9,467 bases of DNA. Source: Deltaproteobacteria bacterium (lineage in GTDB: Bacteria; Desulfobacterota; Desulfobacteria; Desulfobacterales; C00003060). The DNA lies in contig QMMV01000050.1 in NCBI GenBank assembly GCA_003647435.1, positions 1 to 9,467 on the forward strand, written 5' to 3'. The translations under genes and the position numbers were made by a program. The notes beneath the pieces were generated by a model. That model did no database searches and was not told where the DNA came from. It saw only the letters and a program-made list of their open reading frames with translations. This document shows positions 1 through 7,425 of this stretch, piece by piece (the stretch's first letter is position 1; the number at the start of each line of letters is the position of its first letter).

Positions 1-61
1 CGGCAAACAGACCAGACAAACCAGACAAACCAAACAGACCAGACAAACCAGACAGACCAGA
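1..61. repeat. Short tandem repeat, 27-bp period
   Basis: The first 61 bases contain almost only A, C and G in CAGAC/CAAAC words. A 24-base word at 4-27 recurs identically at 31-54, giving a 27-bp period, and a partial third unit follows. It starts at the window edge, so the full array length is unknown. No coding signal is visible. Such arrays are typical of intergenic low-complexity DNA and copy number may vary between strains. Confidence 0.8.
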
Positions 62-309
62 AAGGTTCATAATGGCCGTTCCAAGGAGTTATGCAAACGT
101 CTCAACTTGCAGACATCTTCCAGCCAAAAGTATATATCCCTCTACCACATCCGGTAACAATTATCAAGGGCTCAGAATCGGTCTTCGATTATGGATTGAC
201 GCTTGCCCCGTTCTTTTGTATGATCGCCCTATATTTATCCGGACTTTTGCAACGGTTCATGGAAAAGGTGCCCTGCACCTCCGGCCTGTAATCCCTCCGG
301 TCTGCAACC

Positions 310-383
310 GTCATCGGAGAGAGCGAGAGCGAAGCAATCTATCTGTGACGGGATTGCTTCAGCGCTCCGTTCTTCGGAGTGAC
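310..383. repeat. REP-like imperfect palindrome
   Basis: The segment opens with GTCATCGGAG and closes with CGGAGTGAC. Its inner arms are GCGAAGCAATC (left) and GGATTGCTTC (right), so the whole can fold as a long imperfect hairpin with a loop near 340-350. This GTCAnnn...GAAGCAATC...GATTGCTTC...TGAC layout is a common interspersed palindrome of environmental Proteobacteria-like genomes. Only one copy is seen in this window. It lies about 70 bp before selB and could act as a terminator or processing element, which is inference. Confidence 0.65.
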
Positions 384-385
384 AT

Positions 386-411
386 TTTGAGCCCCTTGCG
401 AAATTCCGGAT
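386..411. repeat. 26-bp dispersed motif, copy 1 (before selB)
   Basis: This segment, centred on TTGCGAAATTC, matches 7388-7413 at 21 of 26 bases. The two copies lie 39 bp and 12 bp upstream of the starts of selB and the ferredoxin gene, in the same orientation. It could be a shared regulatory site or simply a dispersed repeat. The sequence alone does not decide. Confidence 0.5.
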
Positions 412-432
412 TTATGGCTCGCTTTTGTGAGC

Positions 433-443
433 AGAGGAAAGGA
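433..443 (+). promoter_or_regulatory. Ribosome binding site of selB
   Basis: AGAGGAAAGGA ends 7 bases before the TTG at 451. This spacing favours TTG 451 over the in-frame GTG at 427, because that GTG lies upstream of the site. The protein then begins MKQIILGTAGHIDHGK, as SelB proteins usually do. Confidence 0.75.
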
Positions 444-450
444 CTTATCA

Positions 451-2355
451 TTGAAACAGATCATTCTTGGCACGGCAGGCCACATTGATCACGGTAAAAC
501 CACGCTGATTAAGGCCCTGACGGGTATAGATACGGACCGGCTCAAGGAGGAAAAGCTCAAGGGAATTACCATCGAGCTTGGCTTTGCCTGGCTTGATCTG
601 CCTAACCAACAGCGGGTGGGAATTGTGGATGTTCCGGGCCACGAGAAATTCGTAAAAAACATGGTAGCCGGTGCCACAGGGATCGATCTTGTAGCATTAA
701 TCATAGCAGCTGACGAGGGTGTCATGCCTCAAACAAGGGAGCACCTTGAAATATGCCGTTTGCTTGGTGTAACCCACGGTCTGGTTGCTTTGACAAAGAT
801 CGATCTGGTAGATGAAGAGTGGCTGCAGCTCGTTATTGAGGATGTTAAGTCTTTTCTCAAGGGGACTTTCTTGCAAGGTTCTCCTGTTGTGCCTGTCTCA
901 TCAGTCACCGGCCAGGGGCTACCCGAATTTATCGAAAGCCTGCTGACCGTGTATGCAATGGTTCCGAAGCGCCGCTCTACCGGGTTATTACGGTTGCCGG
1001 TAGACCGTGTTTTCACCATGAAGGGCTTCGGCACGGTTGTTACCGGCAGCCTTGTGTCCGGGAAGGTGCGGGTAGGCGAGACGGTGATGATTTACCCGTC
1101 TGGAATTGAATCTAAGGTTCGCGGGATTCAAGTGCACAACCAACCGGTGGCGGAGGCCACCGCCGGTGTCAGAACAGCTATCAACTTCCAGGGCCTGGAG
1201 CGCAGAGCGATAAATCGCGGAGATGTGGTGGGACGAGCAGGTACGCTGAAGCCCAGCTATATGATAGACGTTATGTTGGAGTATTTAAGTTCCAACAAAA
1301 AACCGTTGAGAAATCGTTGCAGGGTTCGATTTCATACCGGGACAAGCGAGATATTTGGCTATCCCATCCTGCTGGATAGAGATGAGCTCAAACCCGGGGA
1401 GGAGACGGTTGTCCAATTTCGGCTTGAAGCCCCGGTATCGGTTGTCAAAGATGATCGATTCGTAATCCGGAGTTACTCCCCGGTCAGGACAATAGGAGGT
1501 GGCCGGATACTTAACCCGATTGCCGGGAAACACAAAAGATTCAAAGGTAACATCGTGGCAGACTTAATGCGTCTTGCCAACGGGACAACCGGGGAGATAG
1601 TTAGCTACTATCTGAAGGAGTCCGGTCTCAGGGGCGTTAGATTTTCTGATTTGATTCTGATGACAAACCTTGCTGCAAGTGAGCTTGAAAAAGAACTACA
1701 GAAACTCCTTTCTGAAAAAGCGATCATTCAGGTCGATCGAGAAGATCGTATCTTTATCCACAGGACTGTTTTTGACGGACTTTGCGAAAATGTTCTTCAG
1801 ATATTAAAGGCCTACCACAAGGAAAACCCTCTAAGGCCTGGCATGCCAAGGGAAACGCTGAACGCCAGACTTCCTCGGAAGCTGAGTCCCAGACTTCTTA
1901 ACGTCTTGCTTCAAGAACTGAGCAGATCCAACAGGGTGGTCCAGGAGAAGGATACCATACGCCTTTCGGGGTTCAGGATCGCCCTTGAAGCGAATCAAAA
2001 AGATATTAGACGCAAAATTGAGCAGGTTTACCTTCAAAGCGGCCTTCAGCCGCCGTATTTTAAAGAATTAGCCGAGTCGATAGGCAAAGATTCTGCCCAC
2101 ATCAGGGATGTGTTTGTCCATATGCTCGACGAGGGAGTCCTCGTCAAGGTGAAAGACGGATTGTATTTTCACATCGATGTCATAGAAAAACTGCGCAAGA
2201 GGCTCATATCGTACTTGAAGGACAACGGCGAGATTTCGACGCCGGAGTTCAAGGAGCTGACAGGGGTAACGCGCAAGTACATGATCCCCCTCCTGGAATA
2301 TTTTGATGCCACAAAGCTGACCATTCGGGTCGGCGATGTGCGAAGATTACTATAG
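451..2355 (+). CDS. selB: Selenocysteine-specific translation elongation factor SelB
   Basis: SelB is a GTPase that delivers Sec-tRNA(Sec) to the ribosome at UGA codons marked by a SECIS hairpin in the mRNA. From the TTG start the protein has 634 residues, a normal length for bacterial SelB. The P-loop GHIDHGKTT is at residues 10-18, the SelB-typical G2 region GITIELGF at 38-45, the G3 DVPGH at 60-64 and the G4 TKID at 115-118. EF-Tu-like beta-barrel domains follow, ending near TIGGGRILNP. The last third is the SelB-specific winged-helix array that binds SECIS RNA. The final domain carries GVTRKYMIPLLEYFD and VGDVRRLL, which are diagnostic. A GTG at 427 would add eight residues but lies upstream of the good ribosome binding site. 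selA, selC and selD are not in the window. The downstream neighbour is a selenocysteine-lyase-like gene. Confidence 0.96.
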   Translation: MKQIILGTAGHIDHGKTTLIKALTGIDTDRLKEEKLKGITIELGFAWLDLPNQQRVGIVDVPGHEKFVKNMVAGATGIDLVALIIAADEGVMPQTREHLEICRLLGVTHGLVALTKIDLVDEEWLQLVIEDVKSFLKGTFLQGSPVVPVSSVTGQGLPEFIESLLTVYAMVPKRRSTGLLRLPVDRVFTMKGFGTVVTGSLVSGKVRVGETVMIYPSGIESKVRGIQVHNQPVAEATAGVRTAINFQGLERRAINRGDVVGRAGTLKPSYMIDVMLEYLSSNKKPLRNRCRVRFHTGTSEIFGYPILLDRDELKPGEETVVQFRLEAPVSVVKDDRFVIRSYSPVRTIGGGRILNPIAGKHKRFKGNIVADLMRLANGTTGEIVSYYLKESGLRGVRFSDLILMTNLAASELEKELQKLLSEKAIIQVDREDRIFIHRTVFDGLCENVLQILKAYHKENPLRPGMPRETLNARLPRKLSPRLLNVLLQELSRSNRVVQEKDTIRLSGFRIALEANQKDIRRKIEQVYLQSGLQPPYFKELAESIGKDSAHIRDVFVHMLDEGVLVKVKDGLYFHIDVIEKLRKRLISYLKDNGEISTPEFKELTGVTRKYMIPLLEYFDATKLTIRVGDVRRLL

Positions 2356-2370
2356 CGCTAATCTGCTGCC

Positions 2371-2388
2371 GGCTGTATCACTTCAGCC
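2371..2388 (+). terminator. Weak hairpin after selB
   Basis: GGCTG (2371-2375) and CAGCC (2384-2388) can pair across an 8-base loop, and the following bases are CTTTAAAAAAG. The stem is only 5 bp and there is no clean U-tract, so termination here is doubtful. Confidence 0.2.
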
Positions 2389-2415
2389 CTTTAAAAAAGT
2401 TTGGGTGCGACTCGT

Positions 2416-2445
2416 ACAGGGCATCCGATTGCAAACCGAGTCACT
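2416..2445. repeat. Degenerate partial copy of the MITE-like inner arm
   Basis: This 30-base stretch matches 2500-2529 inside element copy A at 24 of 30 positions, in direct orientation. It overlaps a small palindrome at 2436-2448 (CCGAGT-C-ACTCGG). It looks like the eroded remnant of an older copy lying beside the younger one. Confidence 0.55.
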
Positions 2446-2465
2446 CGGCTTAATTTTCCACGATT

Positions 2466-2607
2466 GTATCAGTTTAGATTTTTGAAAATATTATCGCGGA
2501 CAGGCCATCCGATTGGAGACTGGCTCACTGTCCGAGTTTGAGACGGTCTCCAATCGGATGGCCTGTCCGCTCCATATGTCTGTTTTTGAAAAGAGCTAAA
2601 GTGTTAC
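2466..2607 (+). mobile_element. MITE-like palindromic element, copy A
   Basis: The ends form imperfect terminal inverted repeats: GTATCAGTTTAGATTTTT at the left, and GTAACACTTTAGCTCTTTT when the right end is read on the other strand. Inside is a perfect 25-bp inverted repeat, 2496-2520 against 2546-2570, with a 25-base loop. The same element lies inverted at 9088-9379, where it carries a 150-bp insertion. Copy A has no coding capacity. It ends 2 bp before the ATG of the next gene, so it supplies that gene's immediate 5' region and could form a strong RNA hairpin there. The element family is not identified, and no transposase is in the window. Confidence 0.75.
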
Positions 2608-2609
2608 CC

Positions 2610-3737
2610 ATGATCTATCTCGACCACAATGCAACAACTCCTGTAGCCAAAGAGGTCGTGGAGGCGATGAGGCCTTACTGGGGGGATGTGTTTGGAAATC
2701 CAAGCAGCAGCCATCCCTTTGGTCGTAAGGCAAGGGAGGCCTTGGAAGAAGCGCGTTCTCAGGTTGCCGATCTTTTAGGTTGCCTCAGTCGGGAGGTTGT
2801 CTTTACCAGTGGGGGCACAGAATCAAACAATACGGTAATAAAATGTGTGGCCTACAGCCTCAAGGATAAAGGTCGCCATATCATCACCACAGCCATCGAA
2901 CATCCAGCCATAATCAACCCGTGCCTTTTTTTGCTCAGCCAGGGCTACGAGGTGACCTTTCTTCGGGTCGACTCGAAAGGGCATGTGGATCCAGCAGCCG
3001 TCAAGGAGGCAATCCGGCCAAACACCATATTAATATCGATCATGCATGCCAATAATGAAACAGGCACCATTGAGCCAATTGCCGAAATCGGCGCCATCGC
3101 CCGAGAAGCAGGCATCTTGTTTCACACCGATGCAGCTCAGTCGGCGGGCAAGATTCGTGTCCGGGTATCAGAACTAAATGTAGATTTTCTCTCTATTGCC
3201 GGTCACAAGATGTATGCCCCCAAGGGGATTGGTGCTCTGTTTATTAAGGATGGCATAAAGATAGAGCCGTTTATGCACGGGGGCGGGCAGGAATCAGGTC
3301 GGAGGGCGGGAACAGAAAACGTGATGCTTTCAGTCGCCCTGGGCAGAGCCTGCATCCTTGCCCGTGATCGGATGGCCTCAGACGGAGAGCGGATGCGGGA
3401 GCTCCGGGACCGACTTCACGGACTCCTTGCCAGCCGGATTCCCGATCTTGTTTTAAATGGACACTCAAAGATGCGCCTACCCAATACCCTCAACGTTTCC
3501 CTGCCGGGCGTCGATGGTAGTGCACTTCTTGACGCTGTGCCTGGCGTTTGTGCGTCTACCGGCGCTGCCTGCCACGATCGCTCGGTTGTGCTTTCCCACG
3601 TTCTTTCAGCCATGCAGGTTCCTGAAAAGATAGGGCGCAGCGCTGTTCGGTTTTCTATTGGACGATCAAATACCGAAGAAGAAATTGACACCGCCGCCCG
3701 GATGATTGTTGATGCATACCGGAGGCTAAGGAGTTGA
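2610..3737 (+). CDS. PLP-dependent cysteine desulfurase, selenocysteine-lyase-like
   Basis: This class V aminotransferase-fold enzyme would remove sulfur or selenium from cysteine or selenocysteine, giving alanine and an enzyme-bound persulfide or perselenide. From ATG 2610 it has 375 residues. It begins MIYLDHNATTP, with the family motif FTSGGTESNN, EHPAI (His98), HANNETG, HTDAAQ, GHKMYAPKG with the PLP lysine at Lys200, and GGGQESGRRAGTEN. The catalytic cysteine is Cys321 in STGAACHD. From memory, the GAACH motif, the SNN and GGGQE signatures and the RFSIGRS ending resemble animal selenocysteine lyase more than IscS or NifS, whose active site reads SSGSACTS. Together with selB upstream this suggests a selenium role, but plain cysteine desulfurase activity is not excluded. 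A longer frame from 2538 only translates the MITE-like element. GTG 2601 is an alternative start. No good ribosome binding site is seen. Confidence 0.9.
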   Translation: MIYLDHNATTPVAKEVVEAMRPYWGDVFGNPSSSHPFGRKAREALEEARSQVADLLGCLSREVVFTSGGTESNNTVIKCVAYSLKDKGRHIITTAIEHPAIINPCLFLLSQGYEVTFLRVDSKGHVDPAAVKEAIRPNTILISIMHANNETGTIEPIAEIGAIAREAGILFHTDAAQSAGKIRVRVSELNVDFLSIAGHKMYAPKGIGALFIKDGIKIEPFMHGGGQESGRRAGTENVMLSVALGRACILARDRMASDGERMRELRDRLHGLLASRIPDLVLNGHSKMRLPNTLNVSLPGVDGSALLDAVPGVCASTGAACHDRSVVLSHVLSAMQVPEKIGRSAVRFSIGRSNTEEEIDTAARMIVDAYRRLRS

Positions 3738-3793
3738 CCGGGAATGCCTTCGATGCCAGGCCTGAGATTCACGCCGCTGACAAGGTGTAAGCC

Positions 3794-3798
3794 AGGAA
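3794..3798 (+). promoter_or_regulatory. Ribosome binding site of the DHH/CBS/nucleotidyltransferase gene
   Basis: AGGAA ends 6 bases before ATG 3805. It supports this start even though the first 12 codons are A-rich and low in complexity. Confidence 0.5.
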
Positions 3799-3804
3799 TC
3801 CGGA

Positions 3805-6480
3805 ATGGCAAATCACAAATCGCAAATTGAAAATCGAAAATACGGCGGGGGCATCACCGTCATAACCACCCATGTCAATGCAGATTTCGACGCATTTGCC
3901 TCCATGCTGGCAGCAAAAAAGCTTTATCCCGACGCAGTACTCGTGTTTCCCGGTTCCCAGGAAAAGAGTTTGAGGGATTTTTTCGTCAAATCTATGGCCT
4001 ATATGTATAATATCGTAAGGATCAAGGATATCGATCTTGATGCTGTCGATCGTCTTGTGCTGGTTGACACACGCCAGGCTGGCCGCATTGGCAAATTTGC
4101 AAGTATTGCCGATCGTCCAGGGCTGGAAATACACATCTATGACCATCATCCTTCCATGCCCGATGATCTTTCCGGCGCAATAGAGGTGATTGAGATGACA
4201 GGGGCTACTGTGACCATCATGACAAAGATTCTACGTGAAAGACAGATCGAGATCACGTCCGAAGAGGCAACCATAATGGCACTGGGGCTTTATGAAGACA
4301 CCGGTTCTTTCACATTCATATCCACTACAGAGGATGATCACCACGCCGCCGCATATCTGCTGTCTGAGGGGGCTGATTTAAATGTGGTTTCAAACATAAT
4401 CACGCGGGAAATGAGCCCTGAACAGGTAAGCGTTTTGAATGAAATGATACAAAGCGCAACGCACCATTCGATAAAAGGCGTTGATGTGGTTATCATAAGC
4501 TTGTTTCTGGAGACCTATGTGAGCGACTTTGCTTTGCTGGTTCATAAGGTAAGGGATATGGAAAACCTGGATGTAATCTTTGCCCTGGCCGGGATGGAAA
4601 ATCGTGTTTACATGGTTGGCCGAAGTCGCCTGCCCGAGGTAGATGTTGGTCGAATTGCAATGGCTTTCGGCGGGGGTGGGCATCCGTCGGCGGCCTCGGC
4701 CGCCATCAGAGGGCAAACGCTTATCCAGGTTGAAGAAAAGCTTCTTGCTGTGCTGCACCAGTCTATCCATCCAATGCACCGGGCCAAGGACCTTATGTCT
4801 ACCCCTGTTATACACGTAGAACCTGACATTGAACTCAAAAGAGCCAATGAACTTCTTACGCGATACAATGTCAATGTTTTAGTAGTGCTGGAATCCGGTA
4901 AGCTTGTTGGCATAATTTCCCGCCAGGTCATAGAAAAGGGCTTACATCACAAGCTGGATCACGTCCCTGTTCGTGAATATACAACCACGGAGATCGCCAC
5001 GGTGGCGCCCGATGCCACCCTTTCAGAAATCCGGGAAAAGATCATAGGCAATAAACAACGTTTACTTCCTGTGATTGAAAAGAAACGTGTAGTTGGTGTG
5101 ATTACAAGGACCGATCTGCTTAATGTCCTTGCCAGTGAATCGGCCCGTATCCCGGAGCTTGTTACAGGTACCTCAACAGGGATAATTACCGCCAGGGAAA
5201 AGAACATAAAGAAATTTCTGAAAGAGCGGCTCCCCGGGCATATAATAAAACTGCTCGCAACAGCCGGAGAGGTTGCAGACTCACTCGGTTATAACGCCTA
5301 TGCAGTAGGCGGTTTTGTCCGCGACATCTTTCTTCACAAAGAAAATCTCGACATCGACATCGTCGTTGAAGGTGATGGCATCGAATTTGCCAAGGCGCTG
5401 GCTGCCCGTCTTGGCGGCCGCGTCCGGGCTCACGAAAAGTTCAGAACCGCTGTAATCATCCTTCCAGACCGGCACAAAATCGATGTGGCTACGGCACGAC
5501 TTGAGTATTACAGGTCGCCGGCTGCACTTCCGACGGTGGAAAAAGGTTCGATAAAGCTCGATCTATATCGAAGGGATTTTACCATCAATACCCTTGCTGT
5601 AAAGCTCAATCCAGACAGATTTGGCATACTCATGGATTTCTTCGGCGCTCAGAAGGACCTCAAACAAAAAGCAATCAGGGTACTTCACAACCTTAGCTTT
5701 GTGGAAGACCCAACACGCGCCTTCAGGGCTGTTCGATTTGAACAACGATTTGGCTTTAAGATAGGAAAACTGACCTCCGGGCTGATTGAAAATGCAGTCA
5801 AAATGGATTTCTTCAAAGAGTTAAGTGGCCACAGACTTTTTTCAGAGCTACGCCAGATATTAGAAGAGGAAAAACCTTCCAAAGCCCTTGAGAGGTTGAG
5901 CCAGTTGAGACTTTTAAAGGTAATTCATCCCAAAATCGTCTATGACTCAACTATGGAGGAGTGCTTGGATTCGGTCGAAAAGGTGCTTACCTGGCACAAG
6001 TTACTTTTTTTGCGAGATAGTTGCGACCAGTGGATGGTTTACTTGCTGATTTTAATGAAATCTTTTGGCCGGGGGATTGCAGAGGAGATCTGTGAGCGCC
6101 TTGAGTTAACTGAACGTTACCGGAAGGTATTTATTGATCAGAAGATTCAAGCAGATGCATGCAGGAGATGGATGGAATCTCAGAAAATCCTTAAAAACAG
6201 CGTTGTCTATCGAAAACTGCGACCTTTCCGCACCGAAATTTTGCTTTATATGATGGCAGGTACAACCTGTGAGGAAGTCAGGCGGGCTGTCTCTAAGTAT
6301 TTTAACAGGTTAAGGGGGGCAACCACCTTGCTGAAAGGGAAAGATCTGAAAGAAATGGGTTTCCCCCCCGGACCTATCTATCGCAAAATCCTGGATAGCA
6401 TCCTTGATGCCCGCCTCGACGGTCAGATTAAAACCCGTCAAGACGAATTGCAATTTGTACAAAAAAAATGGTCACCGTGA
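3805..6480 (+). CDS. DHH phosphoesterase / CBS / tRNA nucleotidyltransferase fusion (probable A-adding enzyme)
   Basis: This 891-residue protein has three modules. Residues about 17-320 are a DHH/DHHA1 phosphoesterase: NADFD (25-29), VDTRQ with Asp88, DHH (113-115), and the DHHA1 glycine motif GGGGHPS (289-295). Residues about 324-445 are a pair of CBS domains, which usually bind adenine nucleotides. From about residue 480 comes a class II poly(A) polymerase/CCA-type nucleotidyltransferase: AVGGFVRD (around Gly502-Gly503), the metal-binding DID at 516-518, RRDFTINTLA (589-598) and EDPTRAFRAVRF (634-645). The same architecture is known from the Aquifex-type A-adding tRNA nucleotidyltransferase, which adds the terminal A of CCA while a separate enzyme adds CC. 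The DHH module may degrade nanoRNA or pApA. All key residues look intact. The stop codon lies inside a small palindrome (6470-6482). The M50 peptidase gene follows, a pairing I recall from related genomes. Confidence 0.92.
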   Translation: MANHKSQIENRKYGGGITVITTHVNADFDAFASMLAAKKLYPDAVLVFPGSQEKSLRDFFVKSMAYMYNIVRIKDIDLDAVDRLVLVDTRQAGRIGKFASIADRPGLEIHIYDHHPSMPDDLSGAIEVIEMTGATVTIMTKILRERQIEITSEEATIMALGLYEDTGSFTFISTTEDDHHAAAYLLSEGADLNVVSNIITREMSPEQVSVLNEMIQSATHHSIKGVDVVIISLFLETYVSDFALLVHKVRDMENLDVIFALAGMENRVYMVGRSRLPEVDVGRIAMAFGGGGHPSAASAAIRGQTLIQVEEKLLAVLHQSIHPMHRAKDLMSTPVIHVEPDIELKRANELLTRYNVNVLVVLESGKLVGIISRQVIEKGLHHKLDHVPVREYTTTEIATVAPDATLSEIREKIIGNKQRLLPVIEKKRVVGVITRTDLLNVLASESARIPELVTGTSTGIITAREKNIKKFLKERLPGHIIKLLATAGEVADSLGYNAYAVGGFVRDIFLHKENLDIDIVVEGDGIEFAKALAARLGGRVRAHEKFRTAVIILPDRHKIDVATARLEYYRSPAALPTVEKGSIKLDLYRRDFTINTLAVKLNPDRFGILMDFFGAQKDLKQKAIRVLHNLSFVEDPTRAFRAVRFEQRFGFKIGKLTSGLIENAVKMDFFKELSGHRLFSELRQILEEEKPSKALERLSQLRLLKVIHPKIVYDSTMEECLDSVEKVLTWHKLLFLRDSCDQWMVYLLILMKSFGRGIAEEICERLELTERYRKVFIDQKIQADACRRWMESQKILKNSVVYRKLRPFRTEILLYMMAGTTCEEVRRAVSKYFNRLRGATTLLKGKDLKEMGFPPGPIYRKILDSILDARLDGQIKTRQDELQFVQKKWSP

Positions 6481-6601
6481 CCTTATAAGAAGGCTATTGT
6501 CTGTCGGTTACGCTGTTCGTTTTGGTTACCGCCACACGAGAGAGGTAATGAGCCGCACAACCGAATGAGAATAGGCATCATATTCAAGCCTGGTCCCGAC
6601 T

Positions 6602-7267
6602 ATGTTTCAAGCTCTTGATCTGAATGAATTGGTTATCATGATCGTGCCGCTGCTTTTTGCGGTCACTATTCATGAGGTTGCTCATGGATGGGTTGCCTCT
6701 CGGTTGGGAGACCCTACCGCCAGGTGGGCCGGCAGATTGACCCTGAACCCGATTAAGCATCTCGACTTTATGGGATCCTTTTTGCTTCCTTTGATGCTGT
6801 TTTTTCTCAGGTCACCGATCATTTTCGGGTATGCAAAGCCGGTTCCAGTCAATTTCAGCAATCTGCGACGCCGGAGGCGCGACATGATTTTAGTCGCCGC
6901 CGCCGGCCCTGCAAGTAACATGATTTGTGCGTTCTTTAGTGCTATGCTCTTCAGGTGGCTTACTCATCATGCTCCAGTGTGGCAGAACCAGTTTCTGGCA
7001 GGGGCTTTTTTGGACCTGATGGGGATGCTCAAATACAGTGTTTTTATCAATATTATTCTTGCAATATTTAACATGATTCCAATCCCACCTCTTGATGGCG
7101 GTCGGGTCCTTTCAGGCCTTTTGCCACCAACTCAAGCCGCTCAATTGGCCAGGGTCGAACGTTTTGGAATCCTTATTGTTTTTTTCTTGCTCCTGACCCA
7201 CGTACTTGACCCGATCCTGGTTGCTGTCATGCAGGTATTTGTAAGGATCTTTCTGGGGCCGGGATAA
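6602..7267 (+). CDS. Site-2-protease family (M50) membrane metallopeptidase
   Basis: This is a 221-residue multi-pass membrane protein of the short S2P/YwhC-like M50 group, predicted to cut substrates within the membrane using zinc. The zinc motif HEVAH is at residues 24-28 in the first hydrophobic segment. The third ligand region, FNMIPIPPLDGGR, has Asp165 followed by GGR. Further hydrophobic segments lie near residues 57-68, 97-117, 136-160 and 188-215. A basic cluster (LRRRRRD, about residues 89-95) probably faces the cytoplasm. The length is normal for PDZ-less members. The start is ATG 6602, but no convincing ribosome binding site precedes it, so the N-terminus is slightly uncertain. The substrate is unknown. 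The gene lies 121 bp after the tRNA nucleotidyltransferase fusion. Confidence 0.92.
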   Translation: MFQALDLNELVIMIVPLLFAVTIHEVAHGWVASRLGDPTARWAGRLTLNPIKHLDFMGSFLLPLMLFFLRSPIIFGYAKPVPVNFSNLRRRRRDMILVAAAGPASNMICAFFSAMLFRWLTHHAPVWQNQFLAGAFLDLMGMLKYSVFINIILAIFNMIPIPPLDGGRVLSGLLPPTQAAQLARVERFGILIVFFLLLTHVLDPILVAVMQVFVRIFLGPG

Positions 7268-7312
7268 AGATTAAATAACACGTGTCAGGGGGCGTTTTTT
7301 TGAACCACAATA

Positions 7313-7330
7313 CATCGGGAGCTTCCGATG
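7313..7330. repeat. Small hairpin between peptidase and ferredoxin genes
   Basis: CATCGGG and TCCGATG can pair around the loop AGCT, with one G-U pair. No T-run follows directly. A run of seven T lies just upstream at 7295-7301 with no clear stem in front of it. Neither is a good intrinsic terminator. Confidence 0.3.
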
Positions 7331-7387
7331 GAGCGTATCTACAGTTTTATGTTAGCTGTTTACAAAGGTAACCACTCCGAATAACGA

Positions 7388-7413
7388 TTTGAGAGCATTG
7401 CGAAATTCGTGAT
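7388..7413. repeat. 26-bp dispersed motif, copy 2 (before ferredoxin)
   Basis: It matches 386-411 at 21 of 26 bases around the shared core TTGCGAAATTC and ends 12 bases before ATG 7426. It could be a regulatory site or an interspersed repeat. Confidence 0.5.
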
Positions 7414-7425
7414 AGTAATCTGGTA

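Larger units (their letters stand above)
62..426. other. Gene-poor stretch upstream of selB
   Basis: No gene here is recognisable. A 66-codon reading frame at 91-291 has an AGGAG two bases before its ATG, which is too close for a good site. Its product has one hydrophobic stretch near residues 36-52 but resembles nothing I know, so I do not call it a gene. A selC-type tRNA was looked for and not seen. The supportable contents are the palindrome at 310-383 and the motif at 386-411, listed separately. A promoter for selB should lie here, but I cannot identify convincing -35/-10 boxes. Confidence 0.5.

Noticed and set aside
1..61. Tandem repeat as a CRISPR fragment
   Set aside because: The units are low complexity and contiguous, with no unique spacers and no cas genes nearby.
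62..426. Possible selC (tRNA-Sec) gene next to selB
   Set aside because: No acceptor-stem pairing, long variable arm or T-loop consensus could be assembled here or in the other gaps.
72..488. 138-codon frame before and overlapping selB
   Set aside because: It runs through the REP-like palindrome into selB in another frame, has no family resemblance and no suitable ribosome binding site.
2538..2609. N-terminal extension of the desulfurase reading frame
   Set aside because: These 24 codons translate the MITE-like element. A nearly identical peptide is produced on the other strand by copy B. The family N-terminus begins at MIYLDHNATT, 2610.
3738..3804. TGA stops in this window as possible selenocysteine codons
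   Set aside because: Genes ending in TGA reach their normal family length, and the frames beyond show no conserved extension or obvious SECIS hairpin.
3416..3811. 131-codon minus-strand frame
   Set aside because: It is antisense to the 3' end of the desulfurase gene, which has strong family motifs. It is a shadow.
7276..7301. T-run after the peptidase gene as an intrinsic terminator
   Set aside because: Seven T follow a G-rich stretch, but no complementary stem of useful length precedes them.
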